39,406 nucleotides of DNA. Origin: an uncultured Oscillospiraceae bacterium (GTDB lineage: Bacteria > Bacillota > Clostridia > Oscillospirales > Oscillospiraceae). The stretch spans positions 1 through 39,406 of the forward strand of contig CAKSWT010000021.1 in assembly GCA_934512135.1 (NCBI GenBank). Reading direction: 5' to 3'. The translations under genes were made by a program, and so were the position numbers. The notes beneath the pieces are model-generated. The model worked only from the letters and a program-made list of their open reading frames with translations. It ran no database searches and was not told the DNA's origin. This document shows, in pieces, positions 33,227-39,406 of the stretch (position 1 is the first letter of the stretch; every line of letters starts with the position of its first letter).

Positions 33227-33739
33227 TCAGATCATCTTCTCCATCTGTTCTCTGGCATAGGCCTGATAATGCTCCACAGACCATGCCGTGGCCTCTCGAT
33301 CCTTTTCATTGGTGGTCCGGACGATTCGTCCCGGCACCCCCATCACCATGGAGTTCTCAGGAATCTCCTTGTGGGGAGACACCACGGCGCCTGCGGCCAC
33401 CACGCTGCCCCGGCCAATGTGGCAGCCGTCCAGCAGCACGGCTCCCATGCCAATGAGGCACCCCTCCTCCACCACACAGGAGTGGAGAATGGCATTGTGA
33501 CCCACCACGCAGTTTTTCCCGATGACGGTGGGCAATCCGTTGGCGCAGTGGACCACGGAGTTGTCCTGAATGGAGGTGTTCGCGCCGATTTGGATGTGGT
33601 CCACATCTCCCCGGAGCACCACCCCATACCAAATGGAGGCGTTTTCCTCCACGGTGACGTCGCCGATCACCGACACGCCCTCCGCCACATAGGCCCCGGT
33701 GAGCCGGGGCGTCTTATCCCGATAGCTTTTCACAATCAT
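33227..33739 (-). CDS. Gamma carbonic anhydrase family protein
   Basis: A 170-residue left-handed beta-helix protein made of hexapeptide repeats. The three zinc histidines are in place: His64 (SVVHCA), His81 and His86 (VVGHNAILHSC). The C-terminus ends in a helix (YQAYAREQMEKM), as in YrdA/PaaY-like trimers. Such proteins bind zinc; many are not proven to hydrate CO2. The ATG at 33739 follows AGGTG at a good distance; a GTG three codons earlier is less likely. Inside the operon, 15 bases after the esterase. Confidence 0.92.
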   Translation of the reverse strand: MIVKSYRDKTPRLTGAYVAEGVSVIGDVTVEENASIWYGVVLRGDVDHIQIGANTSIQDNSVVHCANGLPTVIGKNCVVGHNAILHSCVVEEGCLIGMGAVLLDGCHIGRGSVVAAGAVVSPHKEIPENSMVMGVPGRIVRTTNEKDREATAWSVEHYQAYAREQMEKMI

Positions 33740-33754
33740 ATGCTTCACCTGATT

Positions 33755-34666
33755 TCAAAGGGTTTCCTCCATCCGAAAGGCCGGAATGCCCAGATGGGCC
33801 CGGTCCTTGGCCAGAGACTTCATGTTTTCCTGAGGCACATCCAGCTCCGGGGTCCCGAACACCTGGGCCAGCCACTGGAGGCAGTCCTCCATCCACCGGG
33901 CGGTGTGGGGGTTTTCCCGCACCGGGTCTCCCAGGGAGGAGGCCGGCGTATTCAAGGCGCTGGCGTGAACCCCATTCATATAGGTGTGGGCCTCAAAGGG
34001 GATATTGTGGGCCGCCAGGGCCTCCTGGAGCTTCAGGCCGTGCTCCACCGGCACCATCTTGTCCCGGTAGATGTTCCAGAGGAACACCGGCGGGGTATGG
34101 TCCCCCACCCATTTCTCCGGAGAGGCCAAGTCCCGCAGCGTCTCCAGGGGCCGGTCCCCGGCCAGGAGCCTGTACATATCCCCCTGTCCCTCCAGGTCCA
34201 CGGTAATGCAGGGATAGCCCAGAATCAGCCCGTTGGGCCGTCCCTCTGCTCCCCGGCAGCCGGAGGCCGCCAGCACATCCTCTCGGTTCCACATGGTCCC
34301 GGCACAGGCCGCCACATGACCTCCCGCAGAGAAGCCGCATAGGGCCAGCTTGTCCGGGTCCTGATTCCAGTCCTCCCCCCGCTGGCGGATGAGCCGAAGG
34401 GCCCGGCATACGTCCCCCACTGAATTGGGAAAGGCGGCATGGGGGGCAATGGAGTACCGAAGCACATAGGCGTTGTAGCCCGCCGCCGCAAAGGCCGCCG
34501 CCACCGGCTCTCCCTCGCTGTTGCCGTGGAACCGGTAGGCTCCCCCGGGCAGCACCACCACCCCGCCCCGCTTGGGATAGTGTCCCGGCACCGTGGTCCA
34601 CCTCTGGATGTAGGTGTAGAGCGTCACCCGGTGATCGCCATATAAGTCCAGTTTCTCACAGATCAT
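33755..34666 (-). CDS. Alpha/beta hydrolase (esterase/lipase)
   Basis: A 303-residue serine hydrolase of the BD-FAE/acetyl-esterase type. The oxyanion region is PGGAYRFHGNSEGEPVA (40-56), the nucleophile is Ser113 in GFSAGGH, and the likely histidine is in NGVHASAL; the acid residue is probably in IYRDKMVPVEHG. No signal peptide. The start overlaps the radical SAM stop by four bases (ATGA), so translation is coupled. Substrate unknown; deacetylation of sugars is common in the family. Confidence 0.88.
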   Translation of the reverse strand: MICEKLDLYGDHRVTLYTYIQRWTTVPGHYPKRGGVVVLPGGAYRFHGNSEGEPVAAAFAAAGYNAYVLRYSIAPHAAFPNSVGDVCRALRLIRQRGEDWNQDPDKLALCGFSAGGHVAACAGTMWNREDVLAASGCRGAEGRPNGLILGYPCITVDLEGQGDMYRLLAGDRPLETLRDLASPEKWVGDHTPPVFLWNIYRDKMVPVEHGLKLQEALAAHNIPFEAHTYMNGVHASALNTPASSLGDPVRENPHTARWMEDCLQWLAQVFGTPELDVPQENMKSLAKDRAHLGIPAFRMEETL

Positions 34667-35550
34667 AGGATTCCCTCCAAGGAAAAGTCCGGTAGATAGT
34701 CCTCCGTGGCGGCGGACCGCTCCTGCAAAAAGCCGTCCTCCAGCCCCAGCATATACATCCAGTCCACCACCGCCTGGTATTCCTCCTGGGTGATGGGCCG
34801 GTCAAAGGGGGGCGTATGCTTGACCCGGCCCGAGGGCACATACTGGGCCATCAGGCTCAGCATCACCGTCCCCTTGGGGAAATGCTCCGCCACATAGTCC
34901 AGAACCTTGAGGCTGTTCTGAACCTGCCCCGGCAGAATCAAATGCCGGATCATCACCCCACGGACCAGCATTCCCGCCCCGTCCAGCTGGCAGGGCCCCA
35001 CCTGGCGCACCATCTCGTCAATGGCCCGGCAGGCCACGGGGAAATAGTCCGGGGCGTGGCTCAGCCGACGGGCAAGGTCCTCCTCGGCATATTTCAGGTC
35101 CGGCAGGTACACATCCACCTTTCCCTCCAGGGCCCGGAGGGTCTCCGGGGATTCATAGCCTCCGGTGTTGTAGACCACCGGCACCGGCAGCTTCGGGGTC
35201 AGCGCCGGGAGAATGGAGGGGAGAAAATGGGTGGCCGTCACCAGATTGATGTTGTGGGCTCCCTGGTCCACCAGGCTCTGGAAAATCTCCCGGAGCCGTT
35301 CCGTGGTAATCTCCGCCCCGAATCCTTCGTGGCTGATGGCCGTATTCTGGCAGAATTCACAGCCCAGAGAGCACCCGGAGAAGAACACCGCACCTGAGCC
35401 CCGGGTGCCGGAGATAGGTGGCTCCTCCCAGAAGTGCAGAGCCCCCCGGGCCGCCGTGAGCCGGTGGGACATGCCGCAGAAGCCCCGTTCGGCGCCGGTG
35501 CGGTCCACCCCGCAGGCCCTGGGACACAGGCGGCAGGCAGTGTAGTCCAT
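34663..35550 (-). CDS. Radical SAM protein, PflA-like
   Basis: A 295-residue radical SAM enzyme. The S-adenosylmethionine iron-sulfur motif is CSLGCEFC (Cys60, Cys64, Cys67). A second N-terminal cysteine set (Cys6, Cys9, Cys13, Cys25; CRLCPRACG...RGFCG) could bind another cluster or a metal. It is of the pyruvate-formate-lyase-activase-like type (COG1313), whose reactions are not known. No glycyl-radical enzyme lies nearby, so an activase role is not supported. It starts one base into the Mrp stop (TAATG). Confidence 0.88.
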   Translation of the reverse strand: MDYTACRLCPRACGVDRTGAERGFCGMSHRLTAARGALHFWEEPPISGTRGSGAVFFSGCSLGCEFCQNTAISHEGFGAEITTERLREIFQSLVDQGAHNINLVTATHFLPSILPALTPKLPVPVVYNTGGYESPETLRALEGKVDVYLPDLKYAEEDLARRLSHAPDYFPVACRAIDEMVRQVGPCQLDGAGMLVRGVMIRHLILPGQVQNSLKVLDYVAEHFPKGTVMLSLMAQYVPSGRVKHTPPFDRPITQEEYQAVVDWMYMLGLEDGFLQERSAATEDYLPDFSLEGIL

Positions 35551-36431
35551 TACTTGGCCAGCAGCTCCGCCACAGGCTCCAGCTCCGGCACCTCCGCCTC
35601 ACAGATGCGGCCGAAGTCCGCCATCACCGACAGCTCCAGGCTCAGGGGCACCGTGGCCAGCAGCGGCGCACCCACGGCCTTGGCATGCTCCTCCGGCTCC
35701 GTGCCCAGAAGGATGCTGCCGCCCTCGGTCTCCAGATAGGCCTTGTTCTCCACCACCCCCACCACGGGGATCATAATCATCTTCATCAGTCCCGCAGACT
35801 TCTTCACCAGGAAATCGCAGAGATCCGAGGGATTGGACACACACACCGCCCCGTCAAAGGGGATGATGGTGCCGATCTGCAGGGGCACATCGCCAATGCC
35901 CGAGGGCATGTCAATGAGCATAAAGTCCAGGTCCTCCGACCACTTCACATTGAGGTAGAAGTACAGCGCCCCCTCGGCCATGTCCTTGCCGTAGGAGAGC
36001 AGCGGCTGCGCCGGGTCCTTCTCCACATTACCCATGGAAATAAACTCCACGCCGCTGTCCGCCTTCATGGGCAGGATATTCTGGCCTTGGGCGTCGCAGG
36101 GCTCCACCTTGCCGTAGAGATAGTGGATGGAGGGGTTTGCCAGGTCCGCATCCAGCACTGCCACCTTGTTGCCCATTTTTTGCAGCCGATCCGCCAGCAG
36201 GCAGGTCACCACAGACTTTCCGGTGCCTCCCTTGCCGCTGAATACCATGACAATGCGCTTTGCCTTTTTTGGGGTCTTTTGGTCAGCCTTTTCCTCAGAG
36301 CACTTGCTGCTGCAGGACTCGCATTTTCCGCTGCAGGAGGTGAAGTCCCCGCCGCAGGCCTCAAAATCCGCCATGTATTTCATATATTTCGCTTCATGCT
36401 CCTGCTGGAGCTTCTTCTTGTCCTCTGTCAT
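35550..36431 (-). CDS. mrp: Mrp/NBP35-type iron-sulfur cluster carrier ATPase
   Basis: A 293-residue P-loop protein. Walker A GKGGTGKS (66-73) and the deviant MinD/Mrp form are clear, with VAVLDADLANPS (90-101) and LIDMPSGIGD further on. Mrp/NBP35 proteins carry or insert iron-sulfur clusters. The usual C-terminal CPxC pair is missing at its expected place (VVENKAYLETEG). Instead a cysteine-rich N-terminus (Cys26, 33, 37, 40, 44) is present. AAAGGA lies before the ATG, inside a small hairpin. It heads the six-gene operon, followed by three iron-, zinc- or cluster-dependent proteins. Confidence 0.9.
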   Translation of the reverse strand: MTEDKKKLQQEHEAKYMKYMADFEACGGDFTSCSGKCESCSSKCSEEKADQKTPKKAKRIVMVFSGKGGTGKSVVTCLLADRLQKMGNKVAVLDADLANPSIHYLYGKVEPCDAQGQNILPMKADSGVEFISMGNVEKDPAQPLLSYGKDMAEGALYFYLNVKWSEDLDFMLIDMPSGIGDVPLQIGTIIPFDGAVCVSNPSDLCDFLVKKSAGLMKMIMIPVVGVVENKAYLETEGGSILLGTEPEEHAKAVGAPLLATVPLSLELSVMADFGRICEAEVPELEPVAELLAK

Positions 36432-36433
36432 GT

Positions 36434-36460
36434 CCGGTCCTTTCCGGCGGACGGGCCGCC
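36434..36460 (-). promoter_or_regulatory. Competing hairpins over the mrp ribosome site
   Basis: In the leader RNA GGCGG-CCCGT-CCGCC (36446-36460) and CCGG-AAAGGA-CCGG (36434-36447) share two bases, so both cannot form fully. The second one puts the AAAGGA ribosome site in its loop. Confidence 0.4.
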
Positions 36461-36478
36461 GCAGTATTTTACCTGTCT

Positions 36479-36506
36479 AGTATATCATAAATCGGCAAAA
36501 AAACAA
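36479..36506 (-). promoter_or_regulatory. Promoter of the mrp operon
   Basis: TTGTTT (36501-36506) and TATACT (36479-36484) on the minus strand, 16 bases apart. Divergent from the rlmD promoter. Confidence 0.6.
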
Positions 36507-36533
36507 CTGTCTGCCGCCGGGATGCTTGGACAG

Positions 36534-36562
36534 TTGCACAGGGCACTCAAATATAGTATACT
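36534..36562 (+). promoter_or_regulatory. Promoter of rlmD
   Basis: TTGCAC (36534-36539) and TATACT (36557-36562), 17 bases apart, about 30 bases before the ATG. Confidence 0.7.
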
Positions 36563-36591
36563 GATTCTATCACCAAACAGGAGATTCTTTC

Positions 36592-38223
36592 ATGAACAAG
36601 AATGAAATTTTTACCGCCGAAATCACCGGCTGCACCAGCCAGGGCTTTGGGGTGGCCCATGTTGAGGACCGGGCGGTCTTTGTCAAGGGCGCCATCCCCG
36701 GAGAGACCTGCCAGATCAAGCTGGTCAAAATCACAAAAACCGCCGTCTATGGCCGGCTGGAGCAGGTGCTGGTCCCCTCCCCCCACCGCACCGTCCCGGA
36801 ATGTCCCCATTTCGGGCTCTGCGGCGGCTGTGACTTTATGCATATGGACTATGCCCTGGAGTCGGAGCTGAAGCGCCAGCGGGTGTCTGATGCCCTGCGG
36901 CGCATTGGGGGCGTTGAGCCCGAGCCTCTTCCTATGATTCCTGCTCCCTCCACCGCAGGCTACCGCAACAAGGTCCAGTTCCCCGTGGCCATGACAAAAT
37001 CCGGCCCTGCCGCCGGCTTCTTCCGGGCCAGAACCCACGACCTGATCCCGGTGACCCACTGCCATATTCAGCCTCAGGAGGCGGAGCAGGTCTCCCAGGC
37101 CGTCCTCGGCTGGATGGAGCAATATCACATTCTCCCCTACGACGAGGCCACCCACGGCGGCTACATCCGGCATATTTTTGTTCGGAAGGCAGTGGTCACC
37201 GGCCAGCTGATGGTCTGCCTGGTGGTCAACAGCGAAACGCTGCCCAAGTCCCGCCAGCTGGTGGAGGCCCTTCGTGCCGCCCTGCCCGATCTTACCACGG
37301 TGGTCTATAATGTAAACACCCGGCCGGGGAACGCCATTTTGGGCAGCACCTATCACACGCTGTTCGGCCAGGGTTATATAGAAGACCGGCTTTGCGGCCT
37401 CACCTTTCGGCTCTCCCCGGCCTCCTTCTACCAGGTAAACCACCACCAGGCCCAGGTGCTCTACGAGACCGCCATCTCCCTGGCGGGGCTCACCGGCCGG
37501 GAGACCGTGCTGGACCTCTACTGCGGCACCGGCACCATCACCCTGGCCATGGCCCGGGACGCCGGGCAGGTTATCGGCGTAGAGGTGGTCCCTCAGGCCA
37601 TTGAGGACGCCCAGAACAACGCCCGCCGGAACGGCATCGAAAACGCCCGGTTTTTCTGCGCCGACGCTGGACAGGCCGCCGCCCGTCTGGCCGCCGAGGG
37701 GATCCGCCCGGAGGTCATCACCCTGGACCCCCCGCGAAAAGGCGTCTCCCCGGAGGTTATCGACGCCCTGGTCCAAATGTCCCCCCAGCGCATCGTCTAC
37801 GTCTCCTGCGACCCGGCCACCCTGGCCCGGGACGTAAAGCTGCTCACCGCCCGGGGCTATGCCTTCTCCCAGGCCACCGCCGTGGACCTGTTCCCTCGTA
37901 CAAAGCATGTGGAGACGGTCTGTCTTTTGTCCAAACTCCATGAAGCGAAGCATCATTTGAACGTGAAACTGGATATGGATGAGATGGATATTACTTCGGC
38001 GGAGAGTAAGGCGACATATGAGGGAATAAGGAACTGGGTACAGGAGCAGTATGGATTTCATGTGACGAATCTGAATATCGCTCAGATAAAACAGAAGCAT
38101 GGAATCATAGAAAGAGAGAATTACAACAAAGCGAAGTCGGAGGGCAGTAGACAGCCGAGATGCCCGGAAGAGAAGATTAATGCAATTGAAGATGCAATGA
38201 GACATTTTCAGATGATTAATTAA
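36592..38223 (+). CDS. rlmD: 23S rRNA (uracil-5-)-methyltransferase with extra C-terminal tail
   Basis: A 543-residue RumA/TrmA-type methyltransferase. An N-terminal TRAM domain (1-60) is followed by an iron-sulfur motif CPHFGLCGGC (about 76-85), the SAM site VLDLYCGTGTITLAMA (about 304-319), TLDPPRKG (about 378-385) and the catalytic SCDP (about 405-408). The normal end, KHVETVCLLS, falls near residue 445. Beyond it lie about 95 more residues (ITSAESKATYEGIRNW, QIKQKHGIIERENYNK, EEKINAIEDAMRHF) that are not part of the core enzyme. The DNA becomes AT-rich at that point. The core is sure; the tail probably came with an integrated element or is a later fusion. GGAG lies before the ATG. Confidence 0.9.
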   Translation: MNKNEIFTAEITGCTSQGFGVAHVEDRAVFVKGAIPGETCQIKLVKITKTAVYGRLEQVLVPSPHRTVPECPHFGLCGGCDFMHMDYALESELKRQRVSDALRRIGGVEPEPLPMIPAPSTAGYRNKVQFPVAMTKSGPAAGFFRARTHDLIPVTHCHIQPQEAEQVSQAVLGWMEQYHILPYDEATHGGYIRHIFVRKAVVTGQLMVCLVVNSETLPKSRQLVEALRAALPDLTTVVYNVNTRPGNAILGSTYHTLFGQGYIEDRLCGLTFRLSPASFYQVNHHQAQVLYETAISLAGLTGRETVLDLYCGTGTITLAMARDAGQVIGVEVVPQAIEDAQNNARRNGIENARFFCADAGQAAARLAAEGIRPEVITLDPPRKGVSPEVIDALVQMSPQRIVYVSCDPATLARDVKLLTARGYAFSQATAVDLFPRTKHVETVCLLSKLHEAKHHLNVKLDMDEMDITSAESKATYEGIRNWVQEQYGFHVTNLNIAQIKQKHGIIERENYNKAKSEGSRQPRCPEEKINAIEDAMRHFQMIN

Positions 38224-38261
38224 AAGTACCCTATATATGTGGATTTGAAGAGGTGAAATGG

Positions 38262-39233
38262 ATGTCGAGTGAGATTTTTTCTATTTCAATGTTACGTCAG
38301 GTGATAGATTACATCGAAAAAAATCTTTTGGATGAGCTGACGCCAACCGATATTGCTGTGCATTTCTACATGAGCGAATCGTCATTGTCGGTGCTTTTTA
38401 AGACGGTTTGTGAGATGACGATCATGGAATATATGCGGCTTAGAAGGCTGTCTCTGGCATCGGAGGAATTGGTATCGTCCGATACGCCCATTATCCAGCT
38501 TGCATATAAATACGGTTATGAGACACCGGAAGCCTTTACCAAGGCTTTTTCAAGATTCCATGGCTTTCCACCGAGCTTTGTCAGGCGAGGTTTTTCTGTA
38601 TCAAAGGTATTTTTGCCGCTGGAAATAGAAGTTAACATTCGGGGTGGCTTCAAAACTGTGGAGCTGACAAAAATATGTTCTGAAGGACAAGAACGTATAC
38701 TCTCTGTAGAGTATAATACCCATATCTCAGATAAAGGAGGAAGCAATGTGGGTAACGGAGAGTTAAAATACCGGATTAATACCGGTAAAATGCAGTATAA
38801 GCGAGAATGGGAGATACTATGCTTGTTGGCGAAAAATTTACAGAAAGTTCGCATTCCGTTTAAGGTTGACGGGAAAACTTTGATCTTTGCGCATGGACTG
38901 GAAATACCGCTGAACAAGATATGTCTGACTTTTAAATGGAAGGATGAGGAAGATGTAAAGGAGTTCTTTCATACCAATACGTCAGCACAACAAATAGAAG
39001 ATGGCTTTAAATTCTTTGATGTAAATTATGATGAATTGAAGGTAAGGTGCATGTTTTACGGAAATTGTCCTGGAGATGATGCCGACGAATTCCTGTATAA
39101 AAACACAGACCTTGTTCAAATGGACATGTTGAGAGTTCCCGTTCAATCACTGAAATTTTATTACGAAAATGCAGAGAAAGATTCGGAGTACTACAAAATG
39201 GTGGAGGGAGCGTTAAAGAAAAATGAGGGATGA
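38262..39233 (+). CDS. AraC-type regulator with unknown C-terminal domain
   Basis: A 323-residue protein. Residues 5-105 are an AraC-type double helix-turn-helix (LTPTDIAVHFYMSESSLSVL, then the second helix region with LAYKYGYETPEAFTKAFSRF and GFPPSFVRR). In most AraC proteins this domain is at the C-terminus; here it is at the N-terminus, followed by about 200 residues of unfamiliar, partly beta-rich sequence (a possible ligand domain). The ATG follows AGAGGTG by about 6 bases; a GTG three codons earlier is possible. AT-rich, like the rlmD tail and the next gene, so probably part of the same acquired segment. Confidence 0.8.
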   Translation: MSSEIFSISMLRQVIDYIEKNLLDELTPTDIAVHFYMSESSLSVLFKTVCEMTIMEYMRLRRLSLASEELVSSDTPIIQLAYKYGYETPEAFTKAFSRFHGFPPSFVRRGFSVSKVFLPLEIEVNIRGGFKTVELTKICSEGQERILSVEYNTHISDKGGSNVGNGELKYRINTGKMQYKREWEILCLLAKNLQKVRIPFKVDGKTLIFAHGLEIPLNKICLTFKWKDEEDVKEFFHTNTSAQQIEDGFKFFDVNYDELKVRCMFYGNCPGDDADEFLYKNTDLVQMDMLRVPVQSLKFYYENAEKDSEYYKMVEGALKKNEG

Positions 39234-39406
39234 CAGTATTCAAAATAAAAAAGCATGGGAATACGATGCTTACAATTTTTGGGTCAGAACAGCCGGAACA
39301 CCCGTGGAAAGAGCTTCCCGGGACAAAGAAAATCCGAAACGGATGCAGCGGGAAGCAAAGAAGCAGATGCTGGAAATAGGCATTGGTACAAAATCGCAAC
39401 AGGCGT
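39223..39406 (+). CDS. Possible SAM-dependent methyltransferase, 3' end outside window
   Basis: A frame opens at the ATG at 39223, overlapping the AraC-type stop, and runs off the right edge. The first residues (NKKAWEYDAYNFWV, then TPVERASRDKENP) resemble the start of a class I methyltransferase family common in Clostridia. After about residue 45 the likeness is lost, perhaps by a frame change near 39340. Too short for certainty. Confidence 0.4.
   Translation, partial: MRDDSIQNKKAWEYDAYNFWVRTAGTPVERASRDKENPKRMQREAKKQMLEIGIGTKSQQA

Overview
The window looks like a chromosomal segment of a Gram-positive Clostridia, most likely an Oscillospirales (Flavonifractor/Lawsonibacter/Oscillibacter-like) gut anaerobe. 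This is inferred from the GC-rich core genes, the AGGAGG-type ribosome sites, sigma-A-like promoters, and the mix of FtsH, YitT, DUF1846, SLH-anchored lysozyme, ferredoxin-nitroreductase and Old-Yellow-Enzyme-type oxidoreductases. No rRNA, intact tRNA or CRISPR array is visible.

Region 1 (1-8060, all minus strand) is the promoter-proximal part of a surface-polysaccharide locus. From right to left it holds two stacked promoters, a long leader, a priming sugar-phosphate transferase, a Wzz-like chain-length regulator split by one in-frame stop, the four dTDP-L-rhamnose genes (rfbA, rfbB, rfbD, rfbC), a 565-base stretch of non-coding remnants, and a rhamnosyltransferase-like gene that runs off the left edge. 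A short duplicated copy of that gene's start lies just upstream of it.

Region 2 (8195-10343) is a scar zone: a frameshifted IS3-type transposase remnant, then a pair of 37-base direct repeats flanking an AT-rich gene for an alpha/alpha-toroid (terpene-cyclase-like) protein, then an array of four 11-base repeats in front of the DUF1846 gene.

Region 3 (10494-36431) is GC-rich core: DUF1846; an OYE-type oxidoreductase; TraX-like membrane protein; an EF-G paralogue; a fumarate-reductase-type flavoprotein; a minus-strand operon rlmB - degenerate P-type-ATPase-like protein - YitT; divergent ftsH; a small minus-strand gene; a promoter with a terminator-ended leader before an XRE-type regulator; a second OYE-type oxidoreductase; a lysozyme-SLH protein followed by a PIN/NYN-like protein with a long charged tail; and a compact six-gene operon (Mrp ATPase, radical SAM, esterase, gamma carbonic anhydrase, zinc phospholipase-C-like, ferredoxin-nitroreductase).

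Region 4 (36592-39406) is rlmD, whose 3' end switches abruptly from GC-rich to AT-rich and gains an extra tail of about 95 residues, followed by AT-rich AraC-type regulator and methyltransferase-like genes. This looks like the edge of an element integrated in the 3' end of rlmD.

The strongest candidates for something undescribed are the P-type ATPase pseudoenzyme with its Pro/Glu repeat tail, the terminator-ended RNA at 25748-25918, the rlmD junction, and the repeat-flanked toroid-protein cassette.
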